The notes: generated by a model not told the origin, from the sequence alone. DNA of 64,000 nt from Amaurobius ferox (GCA_951213105.1 OX578142.1:115317065-115381064), one strand, 5' to 3'. Positions 48,055 through 60,910 are shown, counted from the first letter of the stretch. Numbers and translations are program-made.

Positions 48055-48500
48055 TAGTTAATTTGAGTTTCCAAAAATAACACATAATATAATCTTCAAT
48101 TTTGCATAACAGCAAACTTTGTGATTCCATTTGCGGTATAAAATGCATTGAATCCACCCCTCAGCATCCTTTGAGTTTCAGAATAAGAGATTGCAAGAGA
48201 GAAATCTTTATCATCGTTATATTCTTTTAGGTGAAGAATTTTCATCCATTGTTTTTTGTAAGGGTTTTTTTTTCTATTTTTGCACCTTGGTGCTTTCAGC
48301 CCTACTGATTTTGGTTTAAGAACCACTAGTATCTGGAAATATTTTCCTATTCCTATATTTTCCTCTGGTAACACATTCTGTTTTCCCTCTTGCCGTCTTG
48401 CTAGATTCCGCTCCACTTCTGTTTATATATAGTACTGGCCATATCACTTTAGGAAATTAAGCGAATAGTAAAATGATTTTGGACTTAAACCAATAGAAAA
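48055..48500 (-). other. Unrecognised 106-codon open frame (48096-48416)
   Basis: A minus-strand ATG frame of 106 codons in otherwise low-copy DNA. The product would be basic and Lys-rich (an RCKNRKKNPYKKQW-type stretch at about residues 44-57) with no recognised domain, signal peptide or membrane segment. It does not overlap a repeat family seen here, which makes it slightly more interesting than the other frames, but length alone does not separate it from chance. It could be an exon or an old element remnant. Confidence 0.2.
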
Positions 48501-48519
48501 TTTCCAAATAGGTGGACAG

Positions 48520-48573
48520 GCGCAGCATATCTTCTTTGGATCTTGTGCCATTAAACCATAATCAACCAACCAA
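48520..48573 (+). mobile_element. 54-bp retroposed fragment with perfect 16-bp TSD
   Basis: Flanked by CCAAATAGGTGGACAG at 48504-48519 and again at 48574-48589. The insert ends GCCATTAAACCATAATCAACC then AACCAA, a tail style typical of LINE/SINE 3' ends (inference). Too short to hold a SINE promoter, so it is a strongly 5'-truncated insertion or a tail-only product. Confidence 0.8.
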
Positions 48574-48589
48574 CCAAATAGGTGGACAG

Positions 48590-49285
48590 AAGTCTAAGTT
48601 GGTCGGTAAAGAAGGATTAGAAGATATTCAAGTCAAAGGCATGATGGACATGGAGATCTTTCATAGCTCGTAGAAGTTTGAATATATGAAGTTTCTTCGA
48701 CATTAGATGCTAGAGATTTGGCTTTGGGGCGCTTATATTATTGCAATTTAATCAGACAGTAATTTTAAAATGGGCGATTAAATGATCTGAATAAACATAT
48801 CAAGCAATATTAGTATTTTCAAAGGCTTTTATAACAGTCTGTATAATTGTTGCCGTCACGTAGGTTGCTCCAAACATTTCCTCTATGTATATCGTGGCAT
48901 TGCTCCTTTACTTGCTGATAGTAAGTGCTTAATTTCGCCAATGAGGTCATATCAAATAGCTGCATGCCATGAGTACAATTTGGTGGGAAAATATAGACTC
49001 GCATTATTTTCATATCAACTGTCATTTTCGTGCATGCATTTTATGATTGTCAAGAAGCAAAAACGATAGTTAGGACAAGAATGAGAAACTCTATAAAGAG
49101 AAAAGAAGCAGAAATTAGTAGAGTATCATCAAGTATCCGGTTTTGACCCACGAAAAGTAACCGATATGACTCCACTGTCTGGCATTAAAGAAAACACTTT
49201 TGAAAATTAAACTTTTCAACTAAGGAGGGGGGGGGGGGTTGGTACGATCAGCTCCTGTACTACATTTCTTGCCTTGTGTAGCCTT
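48590..49285. other. Low-copy DNA
   Basis: No gene recognised. A G11 run occurs at 49226-49238. Confidence 0.35.
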
Positions 49286-49289
49286 CAAG

Positions 49290-49587
49290 AGTGTTGTGGG
49301 TGTTGTGACCCAGACCGTCCGACCTACCAGAAAGGTGTAAGGTAACTGTTTGGGCAGCCGGGAAGTGCCACCCAATTTAGACCGGAACCCAGTGGGGGAC
49401 GCATCCACAGGGACCGTACCTCTCTTCCCCTACCACCAACCTCTCGGAAGGACTTACGGATCCACATGTTTAACGTGATCGTACTCCGTATGAACACGGC
49501 GGCAGTTTTGGCAGCAGAGGGAATCGAACCCGGGTCTAACGAGTGCAATTCCAGCGCGCTAACCACTGGGCTACCGCGCCCTGCCTT
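49290..49587 (-). mobile_element. tRNA-headed SINE, near complete, no 5S head
   Basis: Inverted. The tail side is at the left (GACCCAGACCGTCCGACC; GGCAGCCGGGAAGTGCCACC) and the body follows (CCACCAACCTCTCGGAAGG). The head is at the right, 49508-49585. On the minus strand the head has an A-box-like GGTAGCCCAGTGGTTAGCGC and a near-consensus B-box GGGTTCGATTCCC (at about 49521-49533). This intact tRNA-type promoter identifies the ancestor of the body used by the 5S-headed SINEs. No clear TSD. Frames at 49220-49668 on the minus strand are by-products. Confidence 0.9.
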
Positions 49588-49589
49588 AA

Positions 49590-51057
<1,468 letters not shown>

Positions 51058-52595
51058 TCATTTTAGAAATAGAACTTAGATCAACATATAATTTCGAAGA
51101 ACATTTTCTTAATAATCTCCTCTGCCGAAAATGGAAGACAAAGGTTTAAAAAATGACCTGTTGTTTTCTATGCAAAGTATCTACAAATATCATTCTTGAT
51201 AAACATCAATTTATGGAAGTATAATGAAGTCTTTTATCTTTCTTTCCTTTTATGTCATGAAAATAAAAAGTAAATTAATTTATATCAGGCTAGAAAATGT
51301 AGCAGAGTTTAACTTTTGCTGTAAATTTGCCAAGAAAGCTGATAATTTCTTTCAATCCTGTGCCAGCATTTTTACGGATCTCTTCCTTCATTGCCAATAA
51401 ATCTTTCCATATCAAGTGATAAATTAGTCTTTGGAATTTTTGTTCGGCAATAGAATTTTTATTCATTATCTGAGCTCAAAAATACGTTTTAAATGTTCGT
51501 CGTTTCAGCTATAATTATACAGATTTCCAGTCACGCATGCATGATTTGACGCATATATCTGGATGGAATTTATTCAAAAAAAGTTACGTAGATGTAAATT
51601 AAAAAAATGCTGTAAAATCACAGATTTATCAAGCTTCTTTCCCCTTTAAATTTTAAATAAATAATTTTCCGTTTAAAATATCCCCTAGACCTAAAAGAAT
51701 ATTAAGTTCAATGATATAGAGTTCTTATTCAAAGTTCTTATTTTAAGGATACATTTTAATATTTTTCTATTTTTATTGATAGAGCTAAGTTGCCGAACTT
51801 CAAACTGTTAAATTGTACTTGATTTTCTTTTCTTTGTCTGTTTTCTATGCCCAACAATAACTCATCTGAAACATCATTGACTTTCTTAAAATTTGAAAAT
51901 CTTAGGTAGATCATCATATATATTCTACAGAAATTCCGACAGAAGAAAACCAGCCTCTGCTGGTTTACTTCTGTCGGAATCATTTGCATCATTCTGTCGT
52001 AATCAATCTGCATCATTTCTCTAATAAATCTACGAATTCCAACGTATTGTGTTGAAAATGCTTGAATTGCATAGCTATTTTTTAATCTCATGAAAAATAT
52101 TTATAGTTCAAAAAAATTGAAATATCCCTGGCTTCATATTGAATCATATCGAATCTTATTGAATCACATAAATGGATAGTTTATAAGACGCTGGCATCCA
52201 ATATAATTGAGATATTGAATGTTTTTTGTTTATGCAAAGCGTTTAATAGTATTAAGAACTTGTTGTGATTTTAAGTGTGTAGATAGTTTGCATATAATAT
52301 AGAAGGGTTCAAATTCCCGCTGGGTTATTTTTCACAAATTTTGCCCTAGTAAAACTCCTGGTGGATTGATTCAGTGGTTCTGTAAGGTATAAAAAATACG
52401 AAATTTCTATTTTTCCCAGGATCTAAGATCCCAGGGCTGCTATTTTCAAATCACGAGACTTGCCACAAACAGGATGCTATCCTGTATAAGAAACAAGAAA
52501 GATCAATCATGCTTAAAGCATTGACTATGAAACACTTTCCAACTTCAATGCAATTTTATTTAAAAAAGTCTAAAATGCAATACATTCTTCGGTAA
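51058..52595. other. Low-copy DNA with one strong hairpin and an unrecognised frame
   Basis: A 111-codon minus-strand frame (51756-52091) spans a 48-nt inverted repeat (51933-51980). No domain was recognised and the frame is not convincing as a gene. Confidence 0.3.
51933..51980. repeat. Near-perfect hairpin, 22-nt arms, 4-nt loop
   Basis: ATTCCGACAGAAGAAAACC and AGC on the left pair with GCTGGTTTACTTCTGTCGG and AAT on the right around CTCT, with 21 of 22 positions paired. It stands alone, outside the repeat families recognised here. Confidence 0.9.
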
Positions 52596-52599
52596 TATT

Positions 52600-53240
52600 T
52601 TAAAACTTATCACAATACTACATTAATTTATTATATTTGAAAACTTAAACCTTCATTGAAAAAAATGAACTTCATTCAAATGACGGCATTGAAATATAAA
52701 TTGCCTGGTTTAAATATCTCTAAAATGCGATACATTCCACGGTAATATTTTTAAAACTATCATAATACTATGATAATTTATTATATTTGAAAACTTCATC
52801 GAAAACAACAGAAATTCATTCAAATGACGTCATAGAAAAAATAACACGCCTGGATCTCTCTATAAAAACAGCATTTCATTCATAACTTTCTCCCATTCAT
52901 TTCATTCATCACAATACTATAATAACTTATTTTATTTAAAAATTAAGACCATGGAGCTACAAGTAATTAAACTCTATGCTTAAAACTTTATCGAAAAAAA
53001 TCGTCCTTCTCTTTATAAAATCAATTAATATTTCATTCATATCAGCCATGCAGACTCCATGGGCTAAATTATTTTGTGTTAAAGAAATACAGTCATTCTA
53101 ATACAACTCATTCTACATATTTTGCTGTTTACATTTTACATAGGTGAAAAATAGGTTTCGTTGTAGAAATAATCATATTTGGATAATCATTTAAACTCAA
53201 ATATATTGTATTTGCGTTGTTTTAAAATATATATTGTATT
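52600..53240 (+). repeat. Degenerate tandem units related to HxE flanks
   Basis: Three diverged ~130-150-bp units carry TTTATTATATTTGAAAACTT, ATTCATTCAAATGACGTCAT/GGCAT, CCTGG-TCTCTCTATAAAA and ATTTCATTCAT (near 52620-52720, 52750-52890 and 52910-53050). They are followed by TTCGTTGTAGAAATAATCAT, as upstream of HxE copy 2 and similar to 13465-13690. A short ATATTGTATTTGCGTTGT duplication lies at 53204-53252. Confidence 0.65.
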
Positions 53241-55760
53241 TGCGTTGTAATAAAATACTTTTTTTTTAAAAATATAGTTTATAAAATGTAAATTATGTTA
53301 AAAAAATTTAATAAGAGGCTAAACATTAGGCTTTTTCTAAAAGAAAAATCTCGTCAATGTCCGGCTTATTTATGTTCGAAAATTACTCTCCAGAGTATGC
53401 TCTCCCCAATTCACACAGGGGAGTTTACTAGGAAAAAACTCTCCCGCGTTCTATTGATATATTTTTTCAAAATAATCTATTGTAATCCCCCCCCCCTTTG
53501 TATTTTTCTTTTCAATTTTTCCTTGAAAGAGGTATTATTGGAATTCTTGGGTAATATGCTTTAAATTTTTTGTTTATACGCATACACGCACTAAGATCCT
53601 ACTTTGATTGCAAAAAAAGAAAGTATCGAATTTCTGGCATATGCACATATACACCAAAATTAATAATAATGCAAAAATTCCAAATTAGTTAGGAATTTTC
53701 TAAAAGTAAATGAATCCCTGACAATTTCTCGATTCAATTCCGAGATAAGAATTACATTAACCCAGAAATCTTAACTACCACCATTCACTTCCGAGAACTT
53801 TCACAGAATAATGAGTCTGAACAATAATTTATGGCATTGTAATGACGCTAAATTCTCTTGAACACGACTTCACAAAAGCACAATGGAAAGTTCATTTATA
53901 ACGAAATAATTGCCCAGAAATCGTACTCTTTTACCATTGCTGTTCTTGTAAAAGTGCCAAAAAACACTAGGAATTTCCTTCAACTTCTAGTTCAGTTTTT
54001 AACATTTTTTCCCTCCTTTCCCGTTAATAAATCCATCCAGACCGGAGGACAAATTACACTCTTGAAAAATTTGTGACAATATAAACTTTATGGATCGCTT
54101 CGGCTGGCTCGTTTGTCTGTCGATGCCTAGAACTTCAGAAAGTCGAGAGTTCGTGATTTTTTGTCTAAAAAATATACCGGCTAAAAGAACTCGATGCCCC
54201 CACTGCCAAAGAAAAACACCTTCCCGGCACTTGAGTGTCTTAAAAAAATAAAACAAGCAAAAAGATGTCCGTCATGTCTGAAAAATCATCACTTTCAGGG
54301 CTGTTCACGTCTCACCCTGCGATTTGGGGTTCCTCTTCCTTTCGGAAGTCTGAACTGGAAGTTTGCGAGATCGCAGATAAAGCATATATATGGGAACTCG
54401 CAAGAAAGAATCGAAATTATTGCTCTCCCTGTCTCGCTGCCATAAAGTTACATTTTGTCTACTGTGACTCAATTTCGAAACCATTTGTTTTGAAAATTTT
54501 TATCGGAGTTGACACGAAAAGCACCTTTTAGAGAACAAACCCTAGAAGTTTTTAACTTCCGAAGTTTTGGCAAACCTCGTTGCAAAAAGAATATAAATCT
54601 AATTTATCTAATATTTTATATATTAATAAACTTCGATATTGTTGGAAAATAACACAAATTAGAAACTTTCCCACAATTCGATATTGTTGAGCATCAATAA
54701 TCTTACCTTTGTCACTGATGCCAAAAATAATATCAAATTTTACCGAAATTTTTTAATTCTTTCAAAAGGTATTACCCTCTCTGCGGAAAAAGGGAAATTT
54801 TCTACTGCGGTGCTAAAAAAATTAAAACACATCAAAAAATTCAGTATTTTCAAAATAAATGCTTAATATAGTGTAACAAACCCAAATCCTATCTTTTTCT
54901 TAGTTGTTCCATCTTTTTTTAGTTCATTAAATCTTATATAAAAATTTCAAGTGCCAAATCTCTTGACCCATTATTATAAGACAGTAAAATTACCCCATGT
55001 CGTCTCGAAATTTTAACGAACTAATATTTTTATGTTATGAAAAACTCTATTATTAAATATTTAATAAAATAAGAATGGCACCTATTTCACTTCATTAATA
55101 AATACGAGTACTTCATAAAAAAAGAATTTTACATATTTCTCATTATTTCGGAATATTTCACACATATACGTTCCTAAATAAATAATATTTTTAAATTACT
55201 GTATACCCTCCTATTAAATATATTCATCAATATTAAACATTTTAAATATAACTTTGTATGTGTTGCTGTTCTTTCCCTCCATCAAAGACATGAAAATCTA
55301 TGTGGATGATGCAATTATTTGAGCACCACTGTATTTCCCGAAACGATTCCATTAGGTAACTCAACCATTAGTGCCCATTCACTTCTGGTTAAAGTGCTTA
55401 CAAAATATTAACTCATTTTATAATAGTTAGTAGATTTATAATATTTTTTTTTGATTTTGAACCAAAAAATATATCCTGATAACTTCGCATGCTATAATTC
55501 TATAAATCCTTTACCTATAAATAAGATATTTCTTTAACATTTTAAGATATAATTATATGTGTTTTTTGTTTTTCAAAAAGAGAATATGTTCGAAAACTTC
55601 GAGGCCTTCCTTCAGGATCTTTATCCAATTATTCAGGAAATGAATTATTATACATTCATCAATTAAAATAATCGTACCAAATGTTTCTTGAATATATCAA
55701 TTTGTTCCAGATTCCATAGATATGATGTCCGCAAACCGACAAGTCCATAAACAATATTGA
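53240..55760. other. Low-copy AT-rich DNA
   Basis: No repeat family or gene is recognised over ~2.5 kb. Several 60-89-codon frames exist on both strands (for example 53295-53564, 54194-54531) without recognisable motifs. A C-run is at 53489-53497. It may be intron or intergenic DNA. Confidence 0.4.
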
Positions 55761-55764
55761 TGAT

Positions 55765-55868
55765 TCGTATTCAGAGATGCATGAAATATGTGTAAATCCA
55801 TAATAGACATTTCGGGGTCCTATCCTGATATTTTCCTTCTACACCTATGATATATGGTAGGGAGAGTA
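55765..55868 (+). mobile_element. HxA-like 3' module remnant
   Basis: A decayed version of the HxA 3' module (TTCGTATTCAGAGATGCATG, GTAAATCCATAATAG) ending in a hairpin remnant ATTTTCCTTCTACACCTATG ... GGTAGGGAGAGTAAAA, immediately before the 5' end of an HxB element. This repeats the head-to-tail junction seen in the 10-13 kb array. Confidence 0.6.
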
Positions 55869-56823
55869 AAAAATCTGATGTGGGCAGCACATGACTTTCC
55901 TTATATAATGCAATCAATTTACTACTTTTACAGTAAAAAAAATAGATTATTTTTATAATAGTTATTCCTATTCTTTCCAAGATATTAAATTTTCGTCAAT
56001 AAATCGTCATTTTCCATGTCGTCATCATCAATGAGTCGTCATTGATTTAGCGTCATTTTTATCCATTTGGCGAGTTTTTCGTTAATTTAGCAACATTTAA
56101 AAAAGTCGCCAAGTTCGCGACATTCCACCAAATTCGTCGACAAAATCTCGCCAAGCGTTATGGACGAAGAAATAAGTTATTCTTACATCAGATAAATGAC
56201 TATTGGCGTTCAAATACAAAAGTATTACTCAAATATCTTTTTTCATGAATGGAACGAGCTAGATCCACGAGAATGATGTCACCAAATTTATCGCATGGTA
56301 TTACATATGAAAGTGTGAACATGTTTCTCAATAGGAAATATTTTTTTTTTATTTTATATGACTTTTTGATAATTTTTTTGAAATATGTGCAATATCTCGA
56401 GAACGGTTCATGTTAGCGTTCTAAAATTTATGTCAATCGTTTTCTAATGAAAAATTACATAAGCAATGTCTATTTTCGAAACTTTATTAGCGGTTTTGAT
56501 TTTTTGACGATTTTTCAAAATTTCACTCAAAAATTTAGGGGGGGGGGGGTTCTGAACATTCGATTGCGTATAAAAACAATAGGCTTCCAGAGTTTACGGA
56601 TTGTGATTTTTGTACCAAATTTCGTTCGAATCAGTTCATTCGTTCGTCAGTTATCGTCTCCACAGACTCACTGACACACACACACACACACACACACATA
56701 CTTTCACACACACACACAGACATCACTTCAAAAATGTTTGACTCGTGATCAGGGATGCTTGAAACGTGCTCTCCCGTCGAAAACTCTAATTCGAATTTTC
56801 GACCCCGTCACAATACTTTCCTT

Positions 56824-57211
56824 GACCAACGGCCATACCGTGCTGAAAACACCTGTTCTCGTTAGATCACCGAAGTCAGGCAGCATCGGGCGCGGTTAGT
56901 ACTTGGGTGGGTGACCACCTGGGAACACCGCGTACTGTTGGCACATTTCGGGCGCGGTAGCCCGGTGGTTTGCGCCCTGGATTTTCACGCTGCCACAACT
57001 GCCGTCGTGTTTATGCGGAGTACGATCACGTTAAACATGTAGGTCCGTAAGTCCTTCCGAGCGGTTAGTGGTAGGGTAAGGAGGGTACGGTCCCTGTGAA
57101 TGCCTCCCCCACTGGGTTCCGGTCTAAATTGAGTGGCACTTCCCGGCCGTCCAAACAGTTACCTTACACCTTTCTGGTAGGTCGGACGGCCTGGGTCTCA
57201 ACAACAACAAC
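56824..57211 (+). mobile_element. 5S rRNA-headed chimeric SINE, copy 3, in HxB hairpin
   Basis: 5S head (56825-56943), A-box-like GGGCGCGGTAGCCCGGTGG, body, hairpin tail (CCGGCCGTCC ... GGACGGCCTGGG) and (CAA)n. A 9-bp TSD, ACTTTCCTT, lies at 56815-56823 and 57212-57220. The target is the left arm of the HxB terminal hairpin, so the HxB element was in place first. Confidence 0.95.
56825..56943 (+). pseudogene. 5S rRNA-derived head of SINE copy 3
   Basis: Near full-length 5S-like sequence (CCAACGGCCATACCGTGCTG; GGTTAGTACTTGGGTGGGTG). It shares the non-standard CTCGTTAGATCACCG with the other two heads, which shows that all three descend from one SINE founder rather than from independent 5S captures. 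Confidence 0.88.
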
Positions 57212-57245
57212 ACTTTCCTTATACATTATGTATATAAGGAAAGTA

Positions 57246-57905
57246 AAAAATAAACGAATATGTAATAAATGACTGAAATACCAAATTTACATCTAAAATT
57301 GAAAAAAACATTTTCCTCTTAAAGGGGTTAATGGCAAAACATTTTGTAAAAAAACTGAAAATGTAATTATTAGACTAAAAATGTTCAAGCATTAAGAACG
57401 TGGTGTATAAAGCACAACATTAATATCGTGTTTTTCCAGAAAGTGAGTATTTGCAGTTTCGAAAATTTAAACTAAAATAAATAAAATATTGTTCAATGCA
57501 GAATATTGAAAAACACATATATAGTATGATAACTTTATTTTATCTTAGGAATCTGTAAATCTAAATGTACTATTTTGTTTTGGTATAAGACCAAAAAAAA
57601 AAATGTTTTAAATAAAAACATTTTTCTGTAATATTGTTTTCTTTGCAGTATATTAAAATATGCTGAAAATAAGTAAAAAGAGCCTGTTTACCTCCTTAAA
57701 AATATTTTTATTATGTATACAAAACTTTTGATCTTCGAAAAATATTTTTGATGTTTTATCTGTTGAAGATGGGATAAACACATCAATTTAAAGAAATACG
57801 TTTATACAAAAAAGCTGAATAAAACAATCTATAATTTAAAAAATAGTGTTTCGTTTTGTCAGATAGTTTAAAAAGCATGTTTATAAATAAGAATATACGC
57901 TGGAG
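57246..57905. other. Low-copy AT-rich DNA
   Basis: Nothing recognised. Confidence 0.4.
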
Positions 57906-57907
57906 AA

Positions 57908-58097
57908 TCTATATAAATAAAATTGAAAATCTGTCTGCCTGTCTGTCTGTCTGTCTGTTTATTTCTCACAAGCTTTTACTGAACAATGAAAAGTATAAAG
58001 AAATCAAAATATTTATTTAATTTCGCAGTTTATGAGGAAGATTCTATCTTATATCATGTTGCTCAGAAACGCAATTAAATTAAATCTGTCTGTCTAG
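57908..58097 (+). mobile_element. Helitron-like element, 5' fragment
   Basis: TCTATATAAATAAAATTGAA, a CTGT tract, then a jump to TTTCTCACAAGCTTTTACTG and GATTCTATCTTATATCATGT, which lie farther inside the copies at 26-32 kb. It ends near CTGTCTGTCT at 58097. Internally deleted and 3'-truncated. Confidence 0.8.
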
Positions 58098-58565
58098 AGA
58101 CTATTTTTCATATGTGTATGTGGGGGAACATGAATCAAGCGGCTGGAGGAAAAATTTCCTCTTACTTTTAAAAAAGTCATAGTGGGTGGAAGTCTCAATA
58201 TATACACTGACTTGGCCCATGTGTTAGTATTAATACATAAGATTTCAATCCATTAAGGGAATTATGCGCTTGATGGATTAATGAACAACTCTTTATGAAA
58301 ATAGATCGCCTTTAGATAACTAAAGTTACTAAATGTATAAGGGAATTGATAAAAATATTTGGATTAGTTAAGGTCAAGGAATCTGGGAGTCATATTATTA
58401 GTAGGAAAATGAGAGTTTTCCTTCCGCAACAAGATAGCTCATTCGGTATTGCAACGTATCTCAAGTTCAAAAGGTCAGAGTTTCGAAAACTTTTATGAAG
58501 AGAAATTCATGCAAGTAAGCATTTTACTTTGAGTAATTAAAATTGGAAATTTTGTTTTATTTTAA
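58098..58565. other. Low-copy DNA
   Basis: Nothing recognised. Confidence 0.35.
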
Positions 58566-58568
58566 TAA

Positions 58569-59140
58569 CTAGCAAATATACCCGCCTTTGGCCGTAATTT
58601 AAAATATGTGCAAATTTTACTAGTATTCTAAATGATACTATTCTTCAAAAAATTACATTAAGATATTTAATTTAATTCCTCTAAAGAAAGATGTACGTAT
58701 AAGATATCTGTCCTAGCTATACAAAATTATTTGCACAGGTAAATATGAAGAATTTCGTCCTTGTCCTGATTGCAAACTAGTTTACAAAATTATGAAGTTT
58801 GGTGAACATACGTCAAAATATATACTCTAAAATGATAGCAAAAAATACACTTGTGCAAGTTTTATCCTGATTTTACAAACACGATAGAAAATATATGAAT
58901 GTGACAAATATTTACCAAAATATAACATATGATTTTCTAGAAGTTGAAGATATCATTATTTCCAGTAATCTTATATCCCACGGCAGTAACTGATATAATT
59001 CAATCAACAATATAATATCGTTTATTCATACAGTTACTTTTTACATAAATTTCTTTATTGTTTAAATTTGATAAATTAAATGAGAATCGTTTTCCGTACA
59101 GACATATTTGATTTAATCCTGTTGCAAGTCAACATCATAT
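58569..59140 (-). mobile_element. Helitron-like element, related subfamily, 3' part
   Basis: The inverted 3' end CTAGCAAATATACCCGCCTT then TGGCCG (hairpin GGCC/GGC about 10 nt from CTAG) is followed by diverged versions of the cluster body (CTATACAAAATTATTTGCAC, GATATAATTCAATCAACAATAT, TAATCCTGTTGCAAGTCAAC). The 5' end is not seen. Confidence 0.7.
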
Positions 59141-59169
59141 AGTTTTCTTCGAACCGACGATTATAGAAA

Positions 59170-60150
59170 CTCAGCTCATAAAAGGAGTAATCAATAAGTA
59201 AAATACACTTTGCGCGAAGTATAAAAAAGCACTACCGCAACGTAAATAAGCAAAAATAACACAATAACGCAGCAGACAGCTGTATCCCTTCCGTCATTGC
59301 AAGAAAACCAACAAAGCCAAAGTTCAAAAGAGCGAAACGAAGAACCAGGGGGATTATTATACAGGGTGTCCAAAAAGATTGAAACGCGCTTTAATTCTTT
59401 ACCTGTTGGAGATAAGTGGGCAATGTAAATTGCAAAAATGTTGAATGTAAAGTAGGAAATAAGACTATGTTAATGAAATAGTCCTCCCATTAATTTTCAA
59501 AAAGTTGCACTTTTTAAATTTTTATACGACCCCTTTAAACAAATTTGGTCAATCAGAAAATTTTTATTTTTAATGCAACAAGATCATTAACGTAATTTTA
59601 TCTAAACAATTTCCATCGTCAATTTGTTTATGATCCCTATTTTCACTGAAGAAACAGCCTGGTTGGTGGGACAGAAAAGTGGTACGGAAAAGTGGCATAA
59701 GTCAGATTTTTCCCTTTGTCATAATTCAGTTGATTTTAAAGATACAGATATGCGGTTTTTTAATGATCTTGTTGAATTAAAAATAAAAAAATTCTGATTG
59801 ACTAAATTTGTCTCAGGGGCTCGTATAAAAATTTAAAAGTGCAACTTTTTGAAAATTAATGGGAAGACTATTCATTAACGTGGTCTTATTTTCAACATTT
59901 TTGCAATTTACATTGCCCACTTAACTCAAACCGGTAATGAATTAAAGCGCGTTTCAATCTTTTTGGGACACCCTGTATACCCAAGATCGCGCCCATTCCT
60001 CTTTTTGTACTTCGGGTTTTTTGGTTATCTTGCACGGACGAAGGGGATACAGCGTACCCTCAAAACAGCTGTATGCTGAATTATTGTATTATTTGTGCTT
60101 ATTTACGATGCTCTAGTTTTTCCTTATAAAAAGTAATCCGCAGTGAAGTA
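59170..60150. mobile_element. Foldback element with a MITE at its centre
   Basis: Outer inverted repeats of ~130 bp: 59210-59345 (GTAAATAAGCAAAAATAACA, CAGACAGCTGTATCCCTTCC) pair with 60005-60130 (inverted GTAAATAAGCACAAATAATA, GCTGTATCCCCTTCG) at roughly 75-80% identity by eye. The mariner-type MITE (59362-59975) lies between the arms. The outer arms could be an older foldback transposon. Confidence 0.65.
59362..59975. mobile_element. Long-TIR mariner-type MITE (614 bp)
   Basis: Begins CAGGGTGTCCAAAAAGATTG and ends with CAATCTTTTTGGGACACCCT then G, flanked by TA (59360-59361, 59976-59977). TIRs extend ~230 bp (GCAATGTAAATTGCAAAAAT against its complement; AATGCAACAAGATCATTA against TAATGATCTTGTTGAATT). 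The central ~130 bp is unpaired. No transposase. Confidence 0.93.
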
Positions 60151-60289
60151 GAGATAAAAAGAAAATATGAAAAGAAAAACCGTCAAAAACTGTGAGCGAA
60201 ACAGACAAGCCAGAAACCACTTTTATCTATAGTTAGATATACACACATATTAAATATTCAAATGAACGTTGAAAACGTGATAGTTGTAA

Positions 60290-60358
60290 TTTTTGCCTCG
60301 ATTTGAAAGTAAATCTACACTTTTTGCCTCGATTTGAAAGTAAATCTACACTTTTTGC
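60290..60358. repeat. 30-bp direct duplication
   Basis: TTTTTGCCTCGATTTGAAAG then TAAATCTACAC occurs twice in perfect tandem, followed by a third TTTTTGCC start. Confidence 0.93.
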
Positions 60359-60659
60359 CGTCCAAGCCATATGGCAATCGTCGTACGAATTGCGTTGTGT
60401 TCAGCATCTTCTGGAGCTAAATAAGTAGGAATTTTTGGCCAAAATATGTCTTTCTTACATATTACATACAAAATACTATCATAATTCACTAGCGACAGCT
60501 TTTTTTTTTTGCATGTTACAATTTTTGTTGTAAATGGAAGTATAATTGGTTTCTAGTTAATGAATTTAAAAGGGTATATTTACTTTATTAAGTTAGTAAT
60601 ACAAATCGTAAAAATGAAAAAAGTACGTAAAACTTACTTGTACTTAAAAGTACTTGGAA

Positions 60660-60910
60660 GTACTAGATTATTTGATTTTAAACGTGTTAATTTTAAACAC
60701 AAACAGAACAAAAATCTTGGAAGATTAAATATATATTTCAAAACTAGAATTAGACAAAAACATCTTTTGTCTAGTTCCTAGAATTAATACGCTTATTTAA
60801 TTTTAAACGTGTTAATTTTAATCACAAATTCAACAAAAATCTTGGAAGATAAAATATATTTTTTGGAAACATGAACTAGACAAAAGTTATTTTTTCAACT
60901 AAAATACTCA
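60660..60910. repeat. 125-bp tandem duplication
   Basis: TTTTAAACGTGTTAATTTTA occurs at 60676 and 60801. Shared flanks are CAACAAAAATCTTGGAAGAT and ACTAGACAAAA. The frame at 60560-60781 covers copy one and is not convincing. Confidence 0.85.

Larger units (their letters stand above)
55871..57245 (+). mobile_element. HxB element, copy 5, hosting a 5S SINE
   Basis: 5' end AATCTGATGTGGGCAGCACA then TGACTTTCCTTATATAATG, TTGGCGA block (about 56030-56160), TCTCGAGAACGGTTCATGTT, CACACA tract (about 56673-56722), 3' module (GACTCGTGATCAGGGATGCT, CGAATTTTCGACCCCGTCAC) and hairpin ACTTTCCTTATACATTATGT ... ATAAGGAAAGTAA. The hairpin is interrupted by the SINE at 56824-57211. Without the insertion it is about 0.98 kb. 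Confidence 0.9.

Noticed and set aside
48096..48416. 106-codon minus-strand gene
   Set aside because: No domain, neighbour or splice context supports it. Kept only as an unrecognised frame at low confidence.
49508..49585. Functional tRNA gene on the minus strand
   Set aside because: A- and B-boxes are visible, but the sequence continues straight into the SINE body and no clean acceptor stem or complete cloverleaf was found.
51756..52091. 111-codon minus-strand gene
   Set aside because: Spans a strong inverted repeat and shows no family motif; chance frames of this size are expected in 64 kb of AT-rich DNA examined on both strands.
54194..54531. Two overlapping plus-strand frames with CPSCLKNHHFQGC, resembling a zinc-knuckle-like pattern
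   Set aside because: The Cys/His spacing (CPSC...H...C) is suggestive of gag-type CCHC-like peptides, but it is short, isolated, and has no surrounding retroelement features.
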